DNA of 64,000 bases from Aliiroseovarius sp. S1123 (GCF_023015885.1 NZ_JALKBE010000002.1:372001-436000), one strand, 5' to 3'; shown: positions 43,805 to 54,043, counted from the stretch's first letter. The notes: generated by a model not told the origin, from the letters alone. Numbers and translations are program-made.

Positions 43805-45097
43805 ATGGGATTTCTTAGCCAATCTAAAGCGCACCAGACATTGCGCAATTCGACCGCGTCGGCATGGACCTGTGCGGCTTCCGGCCTGGTCTTCGGTCTG
43901 ATTTCTATGGCCGGATTGGGCGTGGAGCCTGCGCATGCACAAAACATTTTCGCGCCCGTGGCCAAGATCAATGACAGCGTGATTACCTCGTACCAGCTGT
44001 CACAGCGCATGGCATTTCTAACCGTGTTACGTGCGCCAGGAAACCTGCGCGAGCTGGCACTGAAACAGCTGACCGACGAAGCCTTGCAACGTCAGGCCGC
44101 TGATGCCGCTGACGTATCTGTCACAGCCGAGGAAGTGCTGGCCGGCATGACCGAGTTCACAGGCCGTTTCAATCTGAAGGTAGAGGATTTCAACAAGATC
44201 ATCGCTCAGGCCGACGTCGCCCCGGAAACCTTCCGAGACTTCGTTGCCAACGGTCTGGCGTGGCGCGCGTTTGTGCGTAAACGCTGGCAGGGGCGCATCC
44301 GGGTCACCGAGGACGAAATTGACCGCCAGCTGTCGCTGACCGCACCAGGTCAAAACGTCCGCGTCTTGCTGTCCGAGATCGTGTTGCCCGCCGAAAACCC
44401 CGAGGCCGTGCAGGACGCCAACGCGCGCGCTGCGCAGCTGTCGGAAATCACGACGTTGGGTGCTTTTGCAACACAAGCACGTCAGTCGTCCGTGTCGCAG
44501 TCAGCCGGTCGTTCAGGGCGCTTGAACTGGATGGACCTGTCGGATTTGCCCCCCGCGGTTGCTGCGCAGGTCGTCGCACTGGAACCCGGCCACGTGACCG
44601 ACCCGGTTCCGGTTCAGAACGGCGTCGCCGTCTTCCAGCTGCGCGCTATTGAAGAGGTTGACCGCCCCACACCTGCAGATGTCAAAGTTGACTATGCGGC
44701 CCTGATGATTCCGGGCGGGCGCAGCGCCCAAGCGCTGGCGCAGGCCGCTGAGATCCACGCCAAAACGGACAGCTGCAACGATCTATTCGGCCTGTTCCCC
44801 GGATCGACCGAAGCGCAAATTCAACGCGAGTCCGTACCTGTTGGCGAACTGCCCACCCGCTATGCGGTTGAGTTGGCCCAGCTTGATGAAGGCGAAGCAT
44901 CGACCGCGCTGACCTCGTCCGATGGTCAAAACCTAGTCTATCTGATGCTGTGTTCGCGCAGCCGCGAACTGCCTGAAGATGTCAGCCGTGACCAGTTGAA
45001 GGTTCGCCTGCAAAACCAGCGTTTGCAGGCCTTCTCGGTCGCGTATCTGGAAGAACTGCGCGCCGCCGCGTTTATCGAGGAATTTAACGCGCAATGA
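43805..45097 (+). CDS. surA: SurA-type periplasmic peptidyl-prolyl isomerase/chaperone
   Basis: A 431-residue periplasmic chaperone for outer membrane proteins. After a signal peptide (ASGLVFGLISMAGLGVEPAHAQ) come the SurA N-terminal helical domain (about 48-165) and one parvulin-like PpiC domain (about 170-285), then a C-terminal region that may be a degenerate second one. The ATG at 43805 is chosen for AGGAAA nine bases upstream and a normal signal peptide; in-frame ATGs at 43721 and 43784 would add a long N-terminus. Overlaps pdxA by four bases. Confidence 0.92.
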   Translation: MGFLSQSKAHQTLRNSTASAWTCAASGLVFGLISMAGLGVEPAHAQNIFAPVAKINDSVITSYQLSQRMAFLTVLRAPGNLRELALKQLTDEALQRQAADAADVSVTAEEVLAGMTEFTGRFNLKVEDFNKIIAQADVAPETFRDFVANGLAWRAFVRKRWQGRIRVTEDEIDRQLSLTAPGQNVRVLLSEIVLPAENPEAVQDANARAAQLSEITTLGAFATQARQSSVSQSAGRSGRLNWMDLSDLPPAVAAQVVALEPGHVTDPVPVQNGVAVFQLRAIEEVDRPTPADVKVDYAALMIPGGRSAQALAQAAEIHAKTDSCNDLFGLFPGSTEAQIQRESVPVGELPTRYAVELAQLDEGEASTALTSSDGQNLVYLMLCSRSRELPEDVSRDQLKVRLQNQRLQAFSVAYLEELRAAAFIEEFNAQ

Positions 45098-46098
45098 CCG
45101 CTGACAACAGCGCGTCCGGCCCTGTCCCGCCCGTGGCTTTGACCATGGGCGAACCCGCGGGTGTCGGACCCGAGATCGCCGCCAAGGCCTTTGCAGCGCT
45201 GCAAGGGGACGTGCCGTTCTTTCTGATTGGCGACCCGCGCCACCTGCCTGAAGGTGTCGCCTTCACGAAAATCGACCATCCTGCCGGGGCGCATGGCGCC
45301 ATGTCCCTGCCGGTGTTTCCGCATGATTTCCAATCCCCCCGCGTACCCGGCGCTGCCCAGCCCGAACACGCGCAAGCTGTGATCGATGTCATCGCCCGCG
45401 CAGTAGGGTTGACCCAGCAGGGCGAGGCGCTTGCGGTCTGCACCAACCCGATCAACAAGAAAGCGTTGAAGGACGGGGCGGGTTTCCCTTTCCCGGGCCA
45501 CACCGAATACCTGTCGCATCTGGCCAGCGACGCCGATGTTGTGATGATGTTGGCCTGTGACGAACTTCGCGTTGTCCCTGCTACAATCCATATCGCCCTG
45601 TCCGAGGTGCCCGCTGCACTGACCCGCGAAACGCTGGAACAGGTCATCCGCACCACCCACGCCGCCCTGATCCGCGATTTCGGTCACGCCGCGCCGCGCA
45701 TCGCCGTCGCGGGTCTGAACCCCCATGCGGGTGAAGGCGGCGCGATGGGGATGGACGAGATCGACTTGATTACGCCCCTGCTGAATGATCTACGTGCCGA
45801 GGGGCTGGATCTGCTGGGGCCCCTGCCCGCCGACACCATGTTCCACGCCAGCGCCCGCGCGGGCTATGACGCGGCGGTCTGCATGTATCACGACCAAGCG
45901 CTGATCCCGATCAAGACGATCGACTTTGCCGGCGGCGTCAACGTCACCTTGGGCCTGCCCTTCGTGCGCACCTCGCCCGACCATGGCACCGCCTATGACA
46001 TCGCGGGCACCGGCACTGCGGACGCGACATCTTTGATCAACGCCCTGCGCATGGCCCACCAAATGGGCCTTGCCCGCCGACAGGAGAGCACATCATGA
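45094..46098 (+). CDS. pdxA: 4-hydroxythreonine-4-phosphate dehydrogenase PdxA
   Basis: A 334-residue NAD-dependent, metal-requiring enzyme of the DXP-dependent pyridoxal phosphate pathway. Typical motifs are [13 protein letters not shown] at the start, [11 protein letters not shown] near residue 130, [13 protein letters not shown] near 208 and [14 protein letters not shown] near 266 (metal-ligand histidines). Four-base ATGA overlaps join it to both surA and rsmA, the classic surA-pdxA-rsmA order. Confidence 0.97.
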   Translation: MTADNSASGPVPPVALTMGEPAGVGPEIAAKAFAALQGDVPFFLIGDPRHLPEGVAFTKIDHPAGAHGAMSLPVFPHDFQSPRVPGAAQPEHAQAVIDVIARAVGLTQQGEALAVCTNPINKKALKDGAGFPFPGHTEYLSHLASDADVVMMLACDELRVVPATIHIALSEVPAALTRETLEQVIRTTHAALIRDFGHAAPRIAVAGLNPHAGEGGAMGMDEIDLITPLLNDLRAEGLDLLGPLPADTMFHASARAGYDAAVCMYHDQALIPIKTIDFAGGVNVTLGLPFVRTSPDHGTAYDIAGTGTADATSLINALRMAHQMGLARRQESTS

Positions 46099-46931
46099 GC
46101 CAGATCGACGGGCTTCCCCCCCTACGCGAGGTGATCAATACTCACGGATTGGTCGCGAAGAAGTCTCTGGGCCAGAACTTTCTTCTGGATCTGAACCTGA
46201 CCGCCAAGATCGCCCGGATGGCGGGGGATCTGTCGGGATGCGATGTGCTGGAAGTCGGCCCCGGCCCCGGTGGCTTGACCCGAGGTCTTTTGGTCGAGGG
46301 CGCACGCAAAGTGCTGGCGGTCGAAAAAGACAGCCGCGCCATGGCGCCCCTTGCCGAAATCGCCGCCGCCTATCCGGGACGGCTTGAAGTGGTGAATGCC
46401 GACGCGTTGGAATTGGACCCTCTGGAACATCTGACGCCGCCCATTCGCATCGTCGCCAACCTACCCTACAACGTGGGCACCGAGCTGCTGGTGCGGTGGC
46501 TGACGCCCCCCAGCTGGCCCCCTGCCTGGTCCAGCCTGACCCTGATGTTCCAAAAAGAAGTGGCCGAGCGCATCGTCGCCCAGCCGGGATCAAAGAAGTA
46601 CGGGCGTCTGGCCGTTCTGGCCCAATGGCGCACCACCCCGCGCGTGGTGATGGAACTGCCCCCTGAGGCCTTCACACCACCGCCGAAAATCCACTCGGCC
46701 GTGGTGCATCTGGACGCCCTGCCCGCTCCGCGCTTCGAGGCCGATGCAAGCAAGTTACAAGCCGTGGTCGCCAAAGCCTTCGGGCAACGGCGCAAGATGC
46801 TGCGCGCCTCGCTAAAGGGCTTGCATCCCGAGATCGAGGACGTCCTGACCTCGGTCGGGATCAAGCCAACTTCGCGCGCGGAAGAAATTGACGTGGAAGG
46901 ATTCTGTGCGTTGTCGCGGGCGTTGGGGTAA
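46095..46931 (+). CDS. rsmA: 16S rRNA dimethyladenosine transferase RsmA (KsgA)
   Basis: A 278-residue SAM-dependent methyltransferase that dimethylates A1518 and A1519 in 16S rRNA. Motifs: [21 protein letters not shown] site [16 protein letters not shown], and catalytic [11 protein letters not shown] (N-L-P-Y). Last gene of the lptF-rsmA operon; a convergent-gap element follows. Confidence 0.97.
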   Translation: MSQIDGLPPLREVINTHGLVAKKSLGQNFLLDLNLTAKIARMAGDLSGCDVLEVGPGPGGLTRGLLVEGARKVLAVEKDSRAMAPLAEIAAAYPGRLEVVNADALELDPLEHLTPPIRIVANLPYNVGTELLVRWLTPPSWPPAWSSLTLMFQKEVAERIVAQPGSKKYGRLAVLAQWRTTPRVVMELPPEAFTPPPKIHSAVVHLDALPAPRFEADASKLQAVVAKAFGQRRKMLRASLKGLHPEIEDVLTSVGIKPTSRAEEIDVEGFCALSRALG

Positions 46932-46942
46932 AGGCGTTCGGT

Positions 46943-47020
46943 GGCTCACATCGTGAGCCTGTAAGGGGCGCTGCCCCTCTGCGCTACGCGCATTCACCCC
47001 GGGATATTTCTGGCAAGAAA
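46943..47020 (+). repeat. Convergent-gap palindromic element, copy D
   Basis: GGCTCAC-ATC-GTGAGCC, then AGGGGCGCTGCCCCT, GCGCTACGCGC and CACCCCGGGATATTT...GGCAAGAAAAT. It diverges from copies B and C in the second hairpin (GCGC-TAC-GCGC in place of GGCC-TGC-GGCC), a compensated change that keeps base pairing. It lies between rsmA and the convergent CLC gene. Confidence 0.85.
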
Positions 47021-47034
47021 ATACGCAAGCCGGG

Positions 47035-48768
47035 TCAGGAGTGTTCCTCGGCCGCAGTTTCTGCAAGCGCGCGGTTGAAGGCTTTCAGCGCATCGACATG
47101 GAAGATGGCGCCCCATAGCTCGGGCGGGTCGCCTTCCCCGCCGAGAGTAACGACCGGGATAAAGCGCTCGCTTGTGGCTTCAAACATCGGCATAACGACT
47201 TCCAGCGTCGTGTTGCCGTCCACGTAGATGCCTGCTTCGATCAATTCCCAGCAATGTTCCTCGCCTGCCGCGCGCGTATGGTTCCGATCACGCATCACCT
47301 GAGCCACGCGCACCGTGGACAAGAGGTAAGCTTGCGGTCCCGCGGCAAGGTGGATGTTGCGGCGCTCGAGCTGGGTCAAGAAGAAGCTGCGATCGACCAG
47401 CTGGCTGGCCAGCGCGGTCGACAGGGACACGGCAGACATCACGGCAATCCCGGTCTGCCAGTCTCCGGTCAATTCGAACACGATCATTGTGGTGGAAATC
47501 GGCGCCCCCAACACGGCCGCCGCAACCGCGCCCATGCCAGCAAGGGCATAAAGGGTTTCGGACCCTGAGACTTCCGGGAAGATCGCCGTGGCAATAATCC
47601 CGAAGGCCAGCCCGGTCAAAGCCCCCACCATCAGGGCTGGGGAGAACACCCCGCCCCCCATGCGCCCAGCCATCGTAATGGCCACGGCGGCGACCTTCAC
47701 CGCCACGAACAAAATTGCGACACCGGCCGTCAGACTGCCCGTCAGCGCCGCCGAGGTCGTTTCATAGCCAACGCCGATGATATGCGGGAAGAAGATCGCG
47801 ATGGCCCCCAGCAGAAACCCCGACACCGCGGGACGCAATATACGCGGCAGGCGCAGGCGATCCTGTACGGTATTGCCCAAATCCTCGGCCCAGAAAATCG
47901 AGCGCATCAGAATCACGGCAACAATGCCCGAGACAAGCCCAAGGATCAGGAATGCGGGTAGCTCGATATAGAAGGCCAGCGTGCCTTCTGCAGGCAGCAC
48001 GAATTCGGTCACGCCGCCATATTCAAGGCGGTTGATCACGGTGCCTGACACGGCGGCGATGGCGATGGGCGCGAAGGCGTGGACGGCGAAGTGGCGCAGC
48101 ACGACTTCAAGCGCAAACAGGGCACCGGCGATGGGCGCATTGAAGCTGGCAGAAACCGCGCCCGCCACCGCGCAGCCCAGCAGGTCGCGCCCGGTGATGC
48201 CGTTGGCGTTGATCCGGGCAGATATCCAGCTAGAGATCACCGCGGCTAGGTGGACGACGGGACCCTCGCGGCCGGATGACCCCCCCGTGGACAGCGTGAC
48301 AAGAGAGGCCAGCGCAGATCCCAGGCCGGCACGCTTTTCAACCCGGCCTTCCCATAGGGCCGCGCCCTCGATCACATCGGCCACCGCGCGCACGCGGCCA
48401 TCATGGGTGAACCAGTTCAGGATCAACCCGACTACCAAACCACCAAACGTGGGCAGAAGCAAAATCCAATACCACGGCAGCGTTTCGGCAAAGCTGTGAA
48501 GATGTGCAAGGTCATCGGTCCCATAAAGCGTCGCCTGCAAAACCTCGATGCTTTTACGAAACCCAAGCGCCGCTGCGCCTGAGGCCACACCAATAACCAG
48601 TGCGATCAGCCAGAACTGCATCTGACTGGGTCCCTTTTCAACCAACACACGCCATGCCTCACGCGTTTTACCGCCCAGAACCCGGATGCGCTCGCCCAAT
48701 ATGAATTTTATCTGTTTTATCATTGCGCTGCGCGTGTAGAACCCTTCCAATGGTCCTTCATTTACCAT
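47035..48768 (-). CDS. CLC-family chloride channel/antiporter with C-terminal CBS-like region
   Basis: A 577-residue CLC protein with about ten or more hydrophobic helices. Anion-path motifs are GGSSGREGPVVH and GRMGGGVFSPALM, with the third near GAPISTTMIVFELTGD. The soluble C-terminus (about 470-577, beginning RVAQVMRD) looks like a CBS domain pair in reduced form. The start at 48768 is preferred over 48723 because a GGAA site precedes it. Exchange versus channel behaviour cannot be decided with certainty from sequence. Confidence 0.92.
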   Translation of the reverse strand: MVNEGPLEGFYTRSAMIKQIKFILGERIRVLGGKTREAWRVLVEKGPSQMQFWLIALVIGVASGAAALGFRKSIEVLQATLYGTDDLAHLHSFAETLPWYWILLLPTFGGLVVGLILNWFTHDGRVRAVADVIEGAALWEGRVEKRAGLGSALASLVTLSTGGSSGREGPVVHLAAVISSWISARINANGITGRDLLGCAVAGAVSASFNAPIAGALFALEVVLRHFAVHAFAPIAIAAVSGTVINRLEYGGVTEFVLPAEGTLAFYIELPAFLILGLVSGIVAVILMRSIFWAEDLGNTVQDRLRLPRILRPAVSGFLLGAIAIFFPHIIGVGYETTSAALTGSLTAGVAILFVAVKVAAVAITMAGRMGGGVFSPALMVGALTGLAFGIIATAIFPEVSGSETLYALAGMGAVAAAVLGAPISTTMIVFELTGDWQTGIAVMSAVSLSTALASQLVDRSFFLTQLERRNIHLAAGPQAYLLSTVRVAQVMRDRNHTRAAGEEHCWELIEAGIYVDGNTTLEVVMPMFEATSERFIPVVTLGGEGDPPELWGAIFHVDALKAFNRALAETAAEEHS

Positions 48769-48799
48769 AAGTTGTTCCGGTTTCTCAGGGGAGGATGGG

Positions 48800-50176
48800 A
48801 TGGCCATCGACACCGCGTTCACCGAGCTTTCGTCATTTCTAGGCGATCGTATCAGCCGGTCCAAGCCTGTTCTGGATCAACATGGCGGGTCAGAGACTCA
48901 TTTTCGCCCTGCACCGCCGGATATTGTGGTCTGGCCCGAGAATACCAATGAAGTCAGCCGGATTCTGCAAGTCTGCAGCCAGACCGGAATGCCAGTGATC
49001 CCGTTCGGGGCCGGAACGTCATTAGAGGGGCATACAAGCGCCACCAAGGGTGGTGTGTGTTTGGACATGACGCGGATGAATCAGGTGCTGTCGCAAGATC
49101 CGGGCGACATGATTGCAGTAGTGCAGCCGGGGCTGACTCGCGAAGAGCTTAACCATGAACTGCGCACGCTTGGCGTGTTCTTCCCGGTGGATCCAGGCGC
49201 CAACGCGACGTTGGGGGGGATGGCTGCCACGCGCGCCTCCGGCACGACAACTGTGCGCTATGGGTCGATGCGCCAGAACGTTCTGGGGCTGACTGTGGTG
49301 CTGGCCGATGGGCGGGTAATCCACACCGGGTCACGCGCGGCGAAATCTTCGTCCGGCTATGATCTGACAGCGCTGTTTCTGGGGTCCGAAGGCACACTGG
49401 GCATCATCACCGAGCTGACCCTGCGCCTGCATGGCCAACCCGAGGAAATCCGCGCCGGGATCTGTGCCTTTCCCAACATGGCCTCAGCCGTTGGGGCCGT
49501 GCAGCAGGTCATCCAGATGGGGCTTGCTGTGGCGCGGATTGAATTCGTGGACGAGGCGACCGCCCGCGCATTCAACCAATATGCCGGGACCGAGATGGAT
49601 GAATGCCCGCATCTACTGGTCGAGTTTCACGGCAGCCGCAATACCGTCCAGGAAGACAGCGACATTTTCCGCGAGATTGCGCGCGATTTTGGCGCAACGG
49701 GCTATGAGCACGCGACCAAGACCGAAGATCGCAACGCGCTGTGGAAGATCCGCCATCACGCCTTTTATGCTGTGCAAAGTCTGCGCCCGGGTGCGCGCGC
49801 GCTGGTCACGGATATCTGCGTGCCGATTTCTCAATTGGCGCAGGCCGTTGAAGAGACCCGCGCGGATATTGAGGCTTCGACCATTCCCGGCCCCATTCTG
49901 GGCCATGTCGGAGATGGCAATTTCCACGCCATCCTGCTGATTGATCCCGATAGCCCCGCTGAAATGGCCGAGGCCAAATCCCTTGCCGAACGGATGAGCC
50001 TGAGAGCGTTGAAATATGAGGGCACTATTACCGGGGAACATGGGGTGGGCATGGGCAAGCTGCACCTGATGAAAGAGGAACATGGGGACGGCTGGGCGCT
50101 GATGGGCGACATCAAGACGGCGCTCGATCCAAAGAACATCCTGAACCCCGGCAAGCTGGTTCCTCCGCGCAACTAA
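48800..50176 (+). CDS. FAD-linked oxidase, D-lactate dehydrogenase / GlcD type
   Basis: A 458-residue flavoprotein of the vanillyl-alcohol-oxidase fold. The N-terminal FAD domain has VIPFGAGTSLEGH and VDPGANATLGGMAATRASGT, and the C-terminal domain ends TGEHGVGMGKLHLMKEEHG, the family signature of cytochrome-type D-lactate dehydrogenases and glycolate oxidase GlcD. No glcE/glcF neighbours are present, favouring a stand-alone D-lactate (or other D-2-hydroxyacid) dehydrogenase. Divergent from the CLC gene by 31 bases. Confidence 0.92.
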   Translation: MAIDTAFTELSSFLGDRISRSKPVLDQHGGSETHFRPAPPDIVVWPENTNEVSRILQVCSQTGMPVIPFGAGTSLEGHTSATKGGVCLDMTRMNQVLSQDPGDMIAVVQPGLTREELNHELRTLGVFFPVDPGANATLGGMAATRASGTTTVRYGSMRQNVLGLTVVLADGRVIHTGSRAAKSSSGYDLTALFLGSEGTLGIITELTLRLHGQPEEIRAGICAFPNMASAVGAVQQVIQMGLAVARIEFVDEATARAFNQYAGTEMDECPHLLVEFHGSRNTVQEDSDIFREIARDFGATGYEHATKTEDRNALWKIRHHAFYAVQSLRPGARALVTDICVPISQLAQAVEETRADIEASTIPGPILGHVGDGNFHAILLIDPDSPAEMAEAKSLAERMSLRALKYEGTITGEHGVGMGKLHLMKEEHGDGWALMGDIKTALDPKNILNPGKLVPPRN

Positions 50177-50178
50177 GC

Positions 50179-51831
50179 TTAACCCGCCAGCAACTCTTTT
50201 GCGGCAGCCTTGGCGGCATCGGTGATCGTATCGCCCGAGATCATCCGAGCAATCTCGTCCACGCGCTGATCAGACGACAAGTGTGACACGGTGGACAGTG
50301 TCACACCGTCTGTGACCGATTTGCTGACCCGCCAGTGATGCCCGCCAAGAGCGGCCACTTGCGGGCTGTGGGTCACGACCAGCACTTGCCCGGCCGACGC
50401 CAGATCGGCCAAACGTCGGCCAACTGCATCAGCGGTTGCCCCACCCACGCCGCGGTCAATCTCGTCAAAGATCATGGTCAGTCCGGTTGCGTCGCGCGTC
50501 AGGCAGACTTTCAGGGCCAACAGGAACCGACTAAGTTCCCCGCCCGAGGCGATTTTGTTCAGCGGCCCCGAGGGCGCGCCGGGGTTCGTGGCGACCGTGA
50601 AAGTAACCGCATCCACGCCATCTGGACCTGGCTCTGCCGCCGTGATGTCCGTCGTAAAAACAGCGCGTTCCATCTTGAGCGGAGCAAGTTCTGCCCCCAT
50701 CGCCTGATCCAACCGAATTGCAGCGCCCTGACGTGCCTTGGACAGCGCTTGGGCCGCCTTGTCATACTGCGCACGCGCGTCGGCCAAAGCAGTCTCTAGC
50801 CCCGCGATTTCGTCCGCGCCTGCGTCTAAAGCGGCCAGTCGTCCGCGCAGGTCTTCGGCAAACACGCCCAACTCGTCCGGGGTTGTCTGATGCTTCCGCG
50901 CCATCGCGCGAATGGCGAAAAGGCGCTCTTCTACCTGCTCCAGCTCATGTGGATTGAAAGACAGGCTGTCGATCGCGGCTTCCACGCCCGATACGGCTTC
51001 ACCCAGTTCATCCAATGCCCTGCCCAAGGCGGCAATGGGCGCGTCGAGCGTGTCGCCGGCCTGCTCTGCCGCGCCTTCCAGCCAACGCAAAGCGTCGCCC
51101 AGGCGCGCCTCGGCCCCCTCGCCGGTGCCAAGCGCCTGATGCGCGCGCGAGATGTCTTCCCCGATCCGCTCGGCCCCTTGCATCAGGCGGCGGCGCGCGT
51201 CCAGTTCTGCATCTTCTCCGGGCTGCGGGTCTAGGCTGTCCAGTTCGTCGACCGCATGGCGCAGGAACTCTTCCTCGGCCTTTGCAGCCTCGATCCGTAC
51301 CCGTGCTTCATCCAGAGACTTGGCGGCCTGCGCGACGGACCGCCATGCGGTTCTCACCCCGTCAACAGAACCTCCCAATCCGGCGAATTCATCCAGAAGC
51401 AGTCGGTGGACGCGCGGATTCAGAAGTCCCTTGTCGTCCTGCTGACCATGCAGCTCGACCAAGCTGTCGGACAAAGCGCGTAGCACCTCGCCACTGGCGC
51501 GGCGATCATTGACCCACGCGGTCTTGCGGCCGTCCGACCGGTTGATCCGGCGCAGCACAAGCTCGTCCGCTACGGGGATCCCGGCCTCTTCCAATACAGC
51601 ACGGGCGGGATGTTCACTGGGCAGATCGAACTCGGCGACAACCTCGCCTTGATCGGCACCTGCGCGGACCAGATCAGCGCGCCCGCGCCAGCCCAGCACA
51701 AATCCCAGACTGTCCAGAAGAATGGATTTACCGGCCCCGGTTTCGCCGGTCAGCACGTTCAAGCCCGGCTGAAACTCAAGTTCCAACCGGTCGATGATCA
51801 GCATATCCCGAATGTCCAGAGACCGTAGCAT
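50179..51831 (-). CDS. recN: DNA repair protein RecN
   Basis: A 550-residue SMC-like ATPase for double-strand break repair. Walker A GLNVLTGETGAGKSILLDSL near residue 30, ABC signature KIASGGELSRFLLAL, Walker B LTMIFDEIDRGVGG, and a long coiled-coil middle (about 160-370). The order bamD-recN at the end of the division cluster is usual in alphaproteobacteria. No LexA box was seen just upstream, unlike recN in some bacteria. Confidence 0.97.
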   Translation of the reverse strand: MLRSLDIRDMLIIDRLELEFQPGLNVLTGETGAGKSILLDSLGFVLGWRGRADLVRAGADQGEVVAEFDLPSEHPARAVLEEAGIPVADELVLRRINRSDGRKTAWVNDRRASGEVLRALSDSLVELHGQQDDKGLLNPRVHRLLLDEFAGLGGSVDGVRTAWRSVAQAAKSLDEARVRIEAAKAEEEFLRHAVDELDSLDPQPGEDAELDARRRLMQGAERIGEDISRAHQALGTGEGAEARLGDALRWLEGAAEQAGDTLDAPIAALGRALDELGEAVSGVEAAIDSLSFNPHELEQVEERLFAIRAMARKHQTTPDELGVFAEDLRGRLAALDAGADEIAGLETALADARAQYDKAAQALSKARQGAAIRLDQAMGAELAPLKMERAVFTTDITAAEPGPDGVDAVTFTVATNPGAPSGPLNKIASGGELSRFLLALKVCLTRDATGLTMIFDEIDRGVGGATADAVGRRLADLASAGQVLVVTHSPQVAALGGHHWRVSKSVTDGVTLSTVSHLSSDQRVDEIARMISGDTITDAAKAAAKELLAG

Positions 51832-51891
51832 CCTAAGCCCCGTCAGCGCTTTGCCCGAGAACCGTCCGGCGGGCCATGTGGCCCCACCCGA

Positions 51892-52812
51892 TCAGAGCCA
51901 TTCGCCCTTGATCATCTGACGATAAACCTGACGCAGCCAGCTGTTGCCCTTGGCTTCCGGCTTCAACCCGCGGTCGGTCAGCAGACGATAGCTGTCTTCA
52001 TACCAGTCGGTCGACTGGAAGTTGTGCCCCAGGATCGCGCCCGCGGTTTGGGCCTCGCTCTCCAGACCCAGCGACAGATACGCTTCGACCAAGCGGTGCA
52101 AGGCTTCGGCCACATGGGTGGTGGTCTGGAACTGCTCAACCACGATGCGGAACCGGTTGATCGAGGCCGAATAGTGCTTGCGCTTCAGGTAATAGCGCCC
52201 GATTTCCATTTCCTTGGCCGCCAAATGATCAAAGGCCAGGTCAAATTTCAGAATCGCGGACTTGGCGTATTCGCTGTCGGGGTAGCGTTCGATCACGGCA
52301 CGCAAGGCTTGAAGCGCTTGATAGGTCAGACCCTGATCACGCCCGATCAGATCAATCTGGTCATAATAGCTGATGGCCAGAATATACTGCGCATAGGCCG
52401 CATCTTCGTCCCCCGGATAGGTGTCGATATAGCGCTGTGCCGTAGAGCGGGCCAGTTCGTATTCTTTGTCTTTGTGGTGCGAAAACGCCTGCATGATCAG
52501 CGCGCGCTTGGCCCATTCCGAATAGGGGTAAAGGCGCTCGACCTCGCCAAACCATTTTGCCGCTTTGTCAGGGTCGCCACGCTCAAGATCATATTCGCCG
52601 CGCTTGAAGATCTCTTCTGCGCTCCACTGATCGATCGGGCGTTTTTCAATGCGAGAGCCAAAGATACCACCGCCCGAGCCGTCGCCCCCGAATCCCGAGC
52701 TGCCGCCCAGACTTCCGAATCCCAAGCTGCCAGAACCACCGCCGCAGCCTGTCAAAACCAAGCCGGATACCAGTGCAATACTAACGGATTTGCCCAATTT
52801 CACGCGGATCAT
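51892..52812 (-). CDS. bamD: Outer membrane assembly lipoprotein BamD
   Basis: A 306-residue lipoprotein of the BAM complex that inserts beta-barrel proteins. Lipoprotein signal SVSIALVSGLVLTGC is followed by a glycine/serine-rich linker (about 20-55) and TPR repeats (KRGEYDLERGDPDKAAKWFG, RLYPYSEWAKRA, RYIDTYPGDEDAAYA). The start at 52812 gives a normal signal peptide; longer in-frame starts would bury it. The Gly-rich linker is longer than in E. coli BamD. Confidence 0.95.
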   Translation of the reverse strand: MIRVKLGKSVSIALVSGLVLTGCGGGSGSLGFGSLGGSSGFGGDGSGGGIFGSRIEKRPIDQWSAEEIFKRGEYDLERGDPDKAAKWFGEVERLYPYSEWAKRALIMQAFSHHKDKEYELARSTAQRYIDTYPGDEDAAYAQYILAISYYDQIDLIGRDQGLTYQALQALRAVIERYPDSEYAKSAILKFDLAFDHLAAKEMEIGRYYLKRKHYSASINRFRIVVEQFQTTTHVAEALHRLVEAYLSLGLESEAQTAGAILGHNFQSTDWYEDSYRLLTDRGLKPEAKGNSWLRQVYRQMIKGEWL

Positions 52813-53021
52813 AACCGGTGCTACCCCAACTGTTTTCTGCCGATAGAATAATTCCGACATCTTCCAGCGAGTCCTAGCACAGAAATTTTGAAGGCAAAAT
52901 GGTTTGCACACCAAAATTCAGCGATGTTGGAAGAGTTTATCCGAAACCTGCAATGTTTGATCGTTGTTCCAATGGCAATACCGCTGGCATTGCCGGGTCG
53001 CATGATCTCCAGATGGCCAGA

Positions 53022-53942
53022 TCAGGCCGTCATCGGCAGATCAGAGCGGCACACGCCCACACCAGGCAGCTTGCCTGCGTCCTGACCATCGCATTCCACC
53101 AGACGCCACGCACCGGGGGTGTCAAACAGGGTGCGCAGCAGCTTGTTGGTCATGGCGTGACCGGCACGGTGACCGATATAGCGGGCACGCAGCGGCGCCC
53201 CAGCCAAAGCCAGATCGCCCAGTGCATCCAGCATTTTATGACGCACGGCTTCGTCCGCGCGCCGCAAACCACCCGGGGACAGAACCCGATCGCCGTCAAC
53301 AACGACGGCGTTCTCGTAGGTGCCACCAAGGGCAAGCCCTGCTTCGTGCATCGCGTCCACATCTGCCTGACGGCAAAAGGTACGGCAATCCGACAGCTCG
53401 CGCACGAAATTGCCGTTGGACATGTCCAGGCTCATCTCTTGCGTGCCGATGGCGGCGTCAGGGAATGAAATATGGAAATCGATCTGGAACCCATCCGACG
53501 GCTCCAACCGCGCCCAGGCGTCGCCATCGCGATATTCCACGGGCTCAAGCACTTCGATCACACGCACGGGTGCAGCCAGCTCGCGTTGTCCGGCCTTGAT
53601 CAGCCCATCCACGAACCGCGCCGCGCTGCCGTCCATGATCGGCACTTCGGGGCCATCGATCTCGATCAGAGCATTATGAATTCCGCAGCCTGCAAGGGCC
53701 GCCATGATGTGTTCGATGGTGCGGACTTCAACACCTGCCTCGTTGCGGATCACTGTGCACAAAGGCGACGGCACGCCCGAGGCCCAATGCACCGAAATCA
53801 GATTATCCCGATCGTCGACATCTGTGCGTTTGAACCAGATGCCATATTCGGCCGATGCAGGCTGAACCTTCATGCGAACCGGGCGGCCGGAATGCAATCC
53901 GGTACCGTTAAAACTGACTGTGCTGGCTACAGTGGTTTGCAC
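53022..53942 (-). CDS. lpxC: UDP-3-O-acyl-N-acetylglucosamine deacetylase LpxC
   Basis: Zinc deacetylase (306 aa) that commits lipid A synthesis. Family motifs: TVSFNGTGLHSGRPV at the N-terminus, TIEHIMAALAGCGI with a zinc histidine, RHKMLDALGDLALAG and IGHRAGHAMTNKLLR (catalytic and zinc residues). The start is GTG at 53942, set by AGAGG eight bases upstream and the family N-terminus VQTTV; the open frame extends 20 codons further without similarity. It lies between bamD and ftsZ. Confidence 0.96.
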   Translation of the reverse strand: MQTTVASTVSFNGTGLHSGRPVRMKVQPASAEYGIWFKRTDVDDRDNLISVHWASGVPSPLCTVIRNEAGVEVRTIEHIMAALAGCGIHNALIEIDGPEVPIMDGSAARFVDGLIKAGQRELAAPVRVIEVLEPVEYRDGDAWARLEPSDGFQIDFHISFPDAAIGTQEMSLDMSNGNFVRELSDCRTFCRQADVDAMHEAGLALGGTYENAVVVDGDRVLSPGGLRRADEAVRHKMLDALGDLALAGAPLRARYIGHRAGHAMTNKLLRTLFDTPGAWRLVECDGQDAGKLPGVGVCRSDLPMTA

Positions 53943-54043
53943 GTGGCGCCTCTTTCGTTGCCTCTGATCGGGTGCGTCGCAATCGCGTACGACCGGTGGC
54001 AATGTGGGTAGACCTCTGGGAAGTTAATCACAATTCAAACCTC

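Noticed and set aside
54023-54037. CtrA-like site TTAA-N7-TCAA near lpxC and half-site TTAA-N7-TTCG upstream of ftsZ
   Set aside because: Both deviate from TTAA-N7-TTAA and such partial matches are common in AT-richer DNA.
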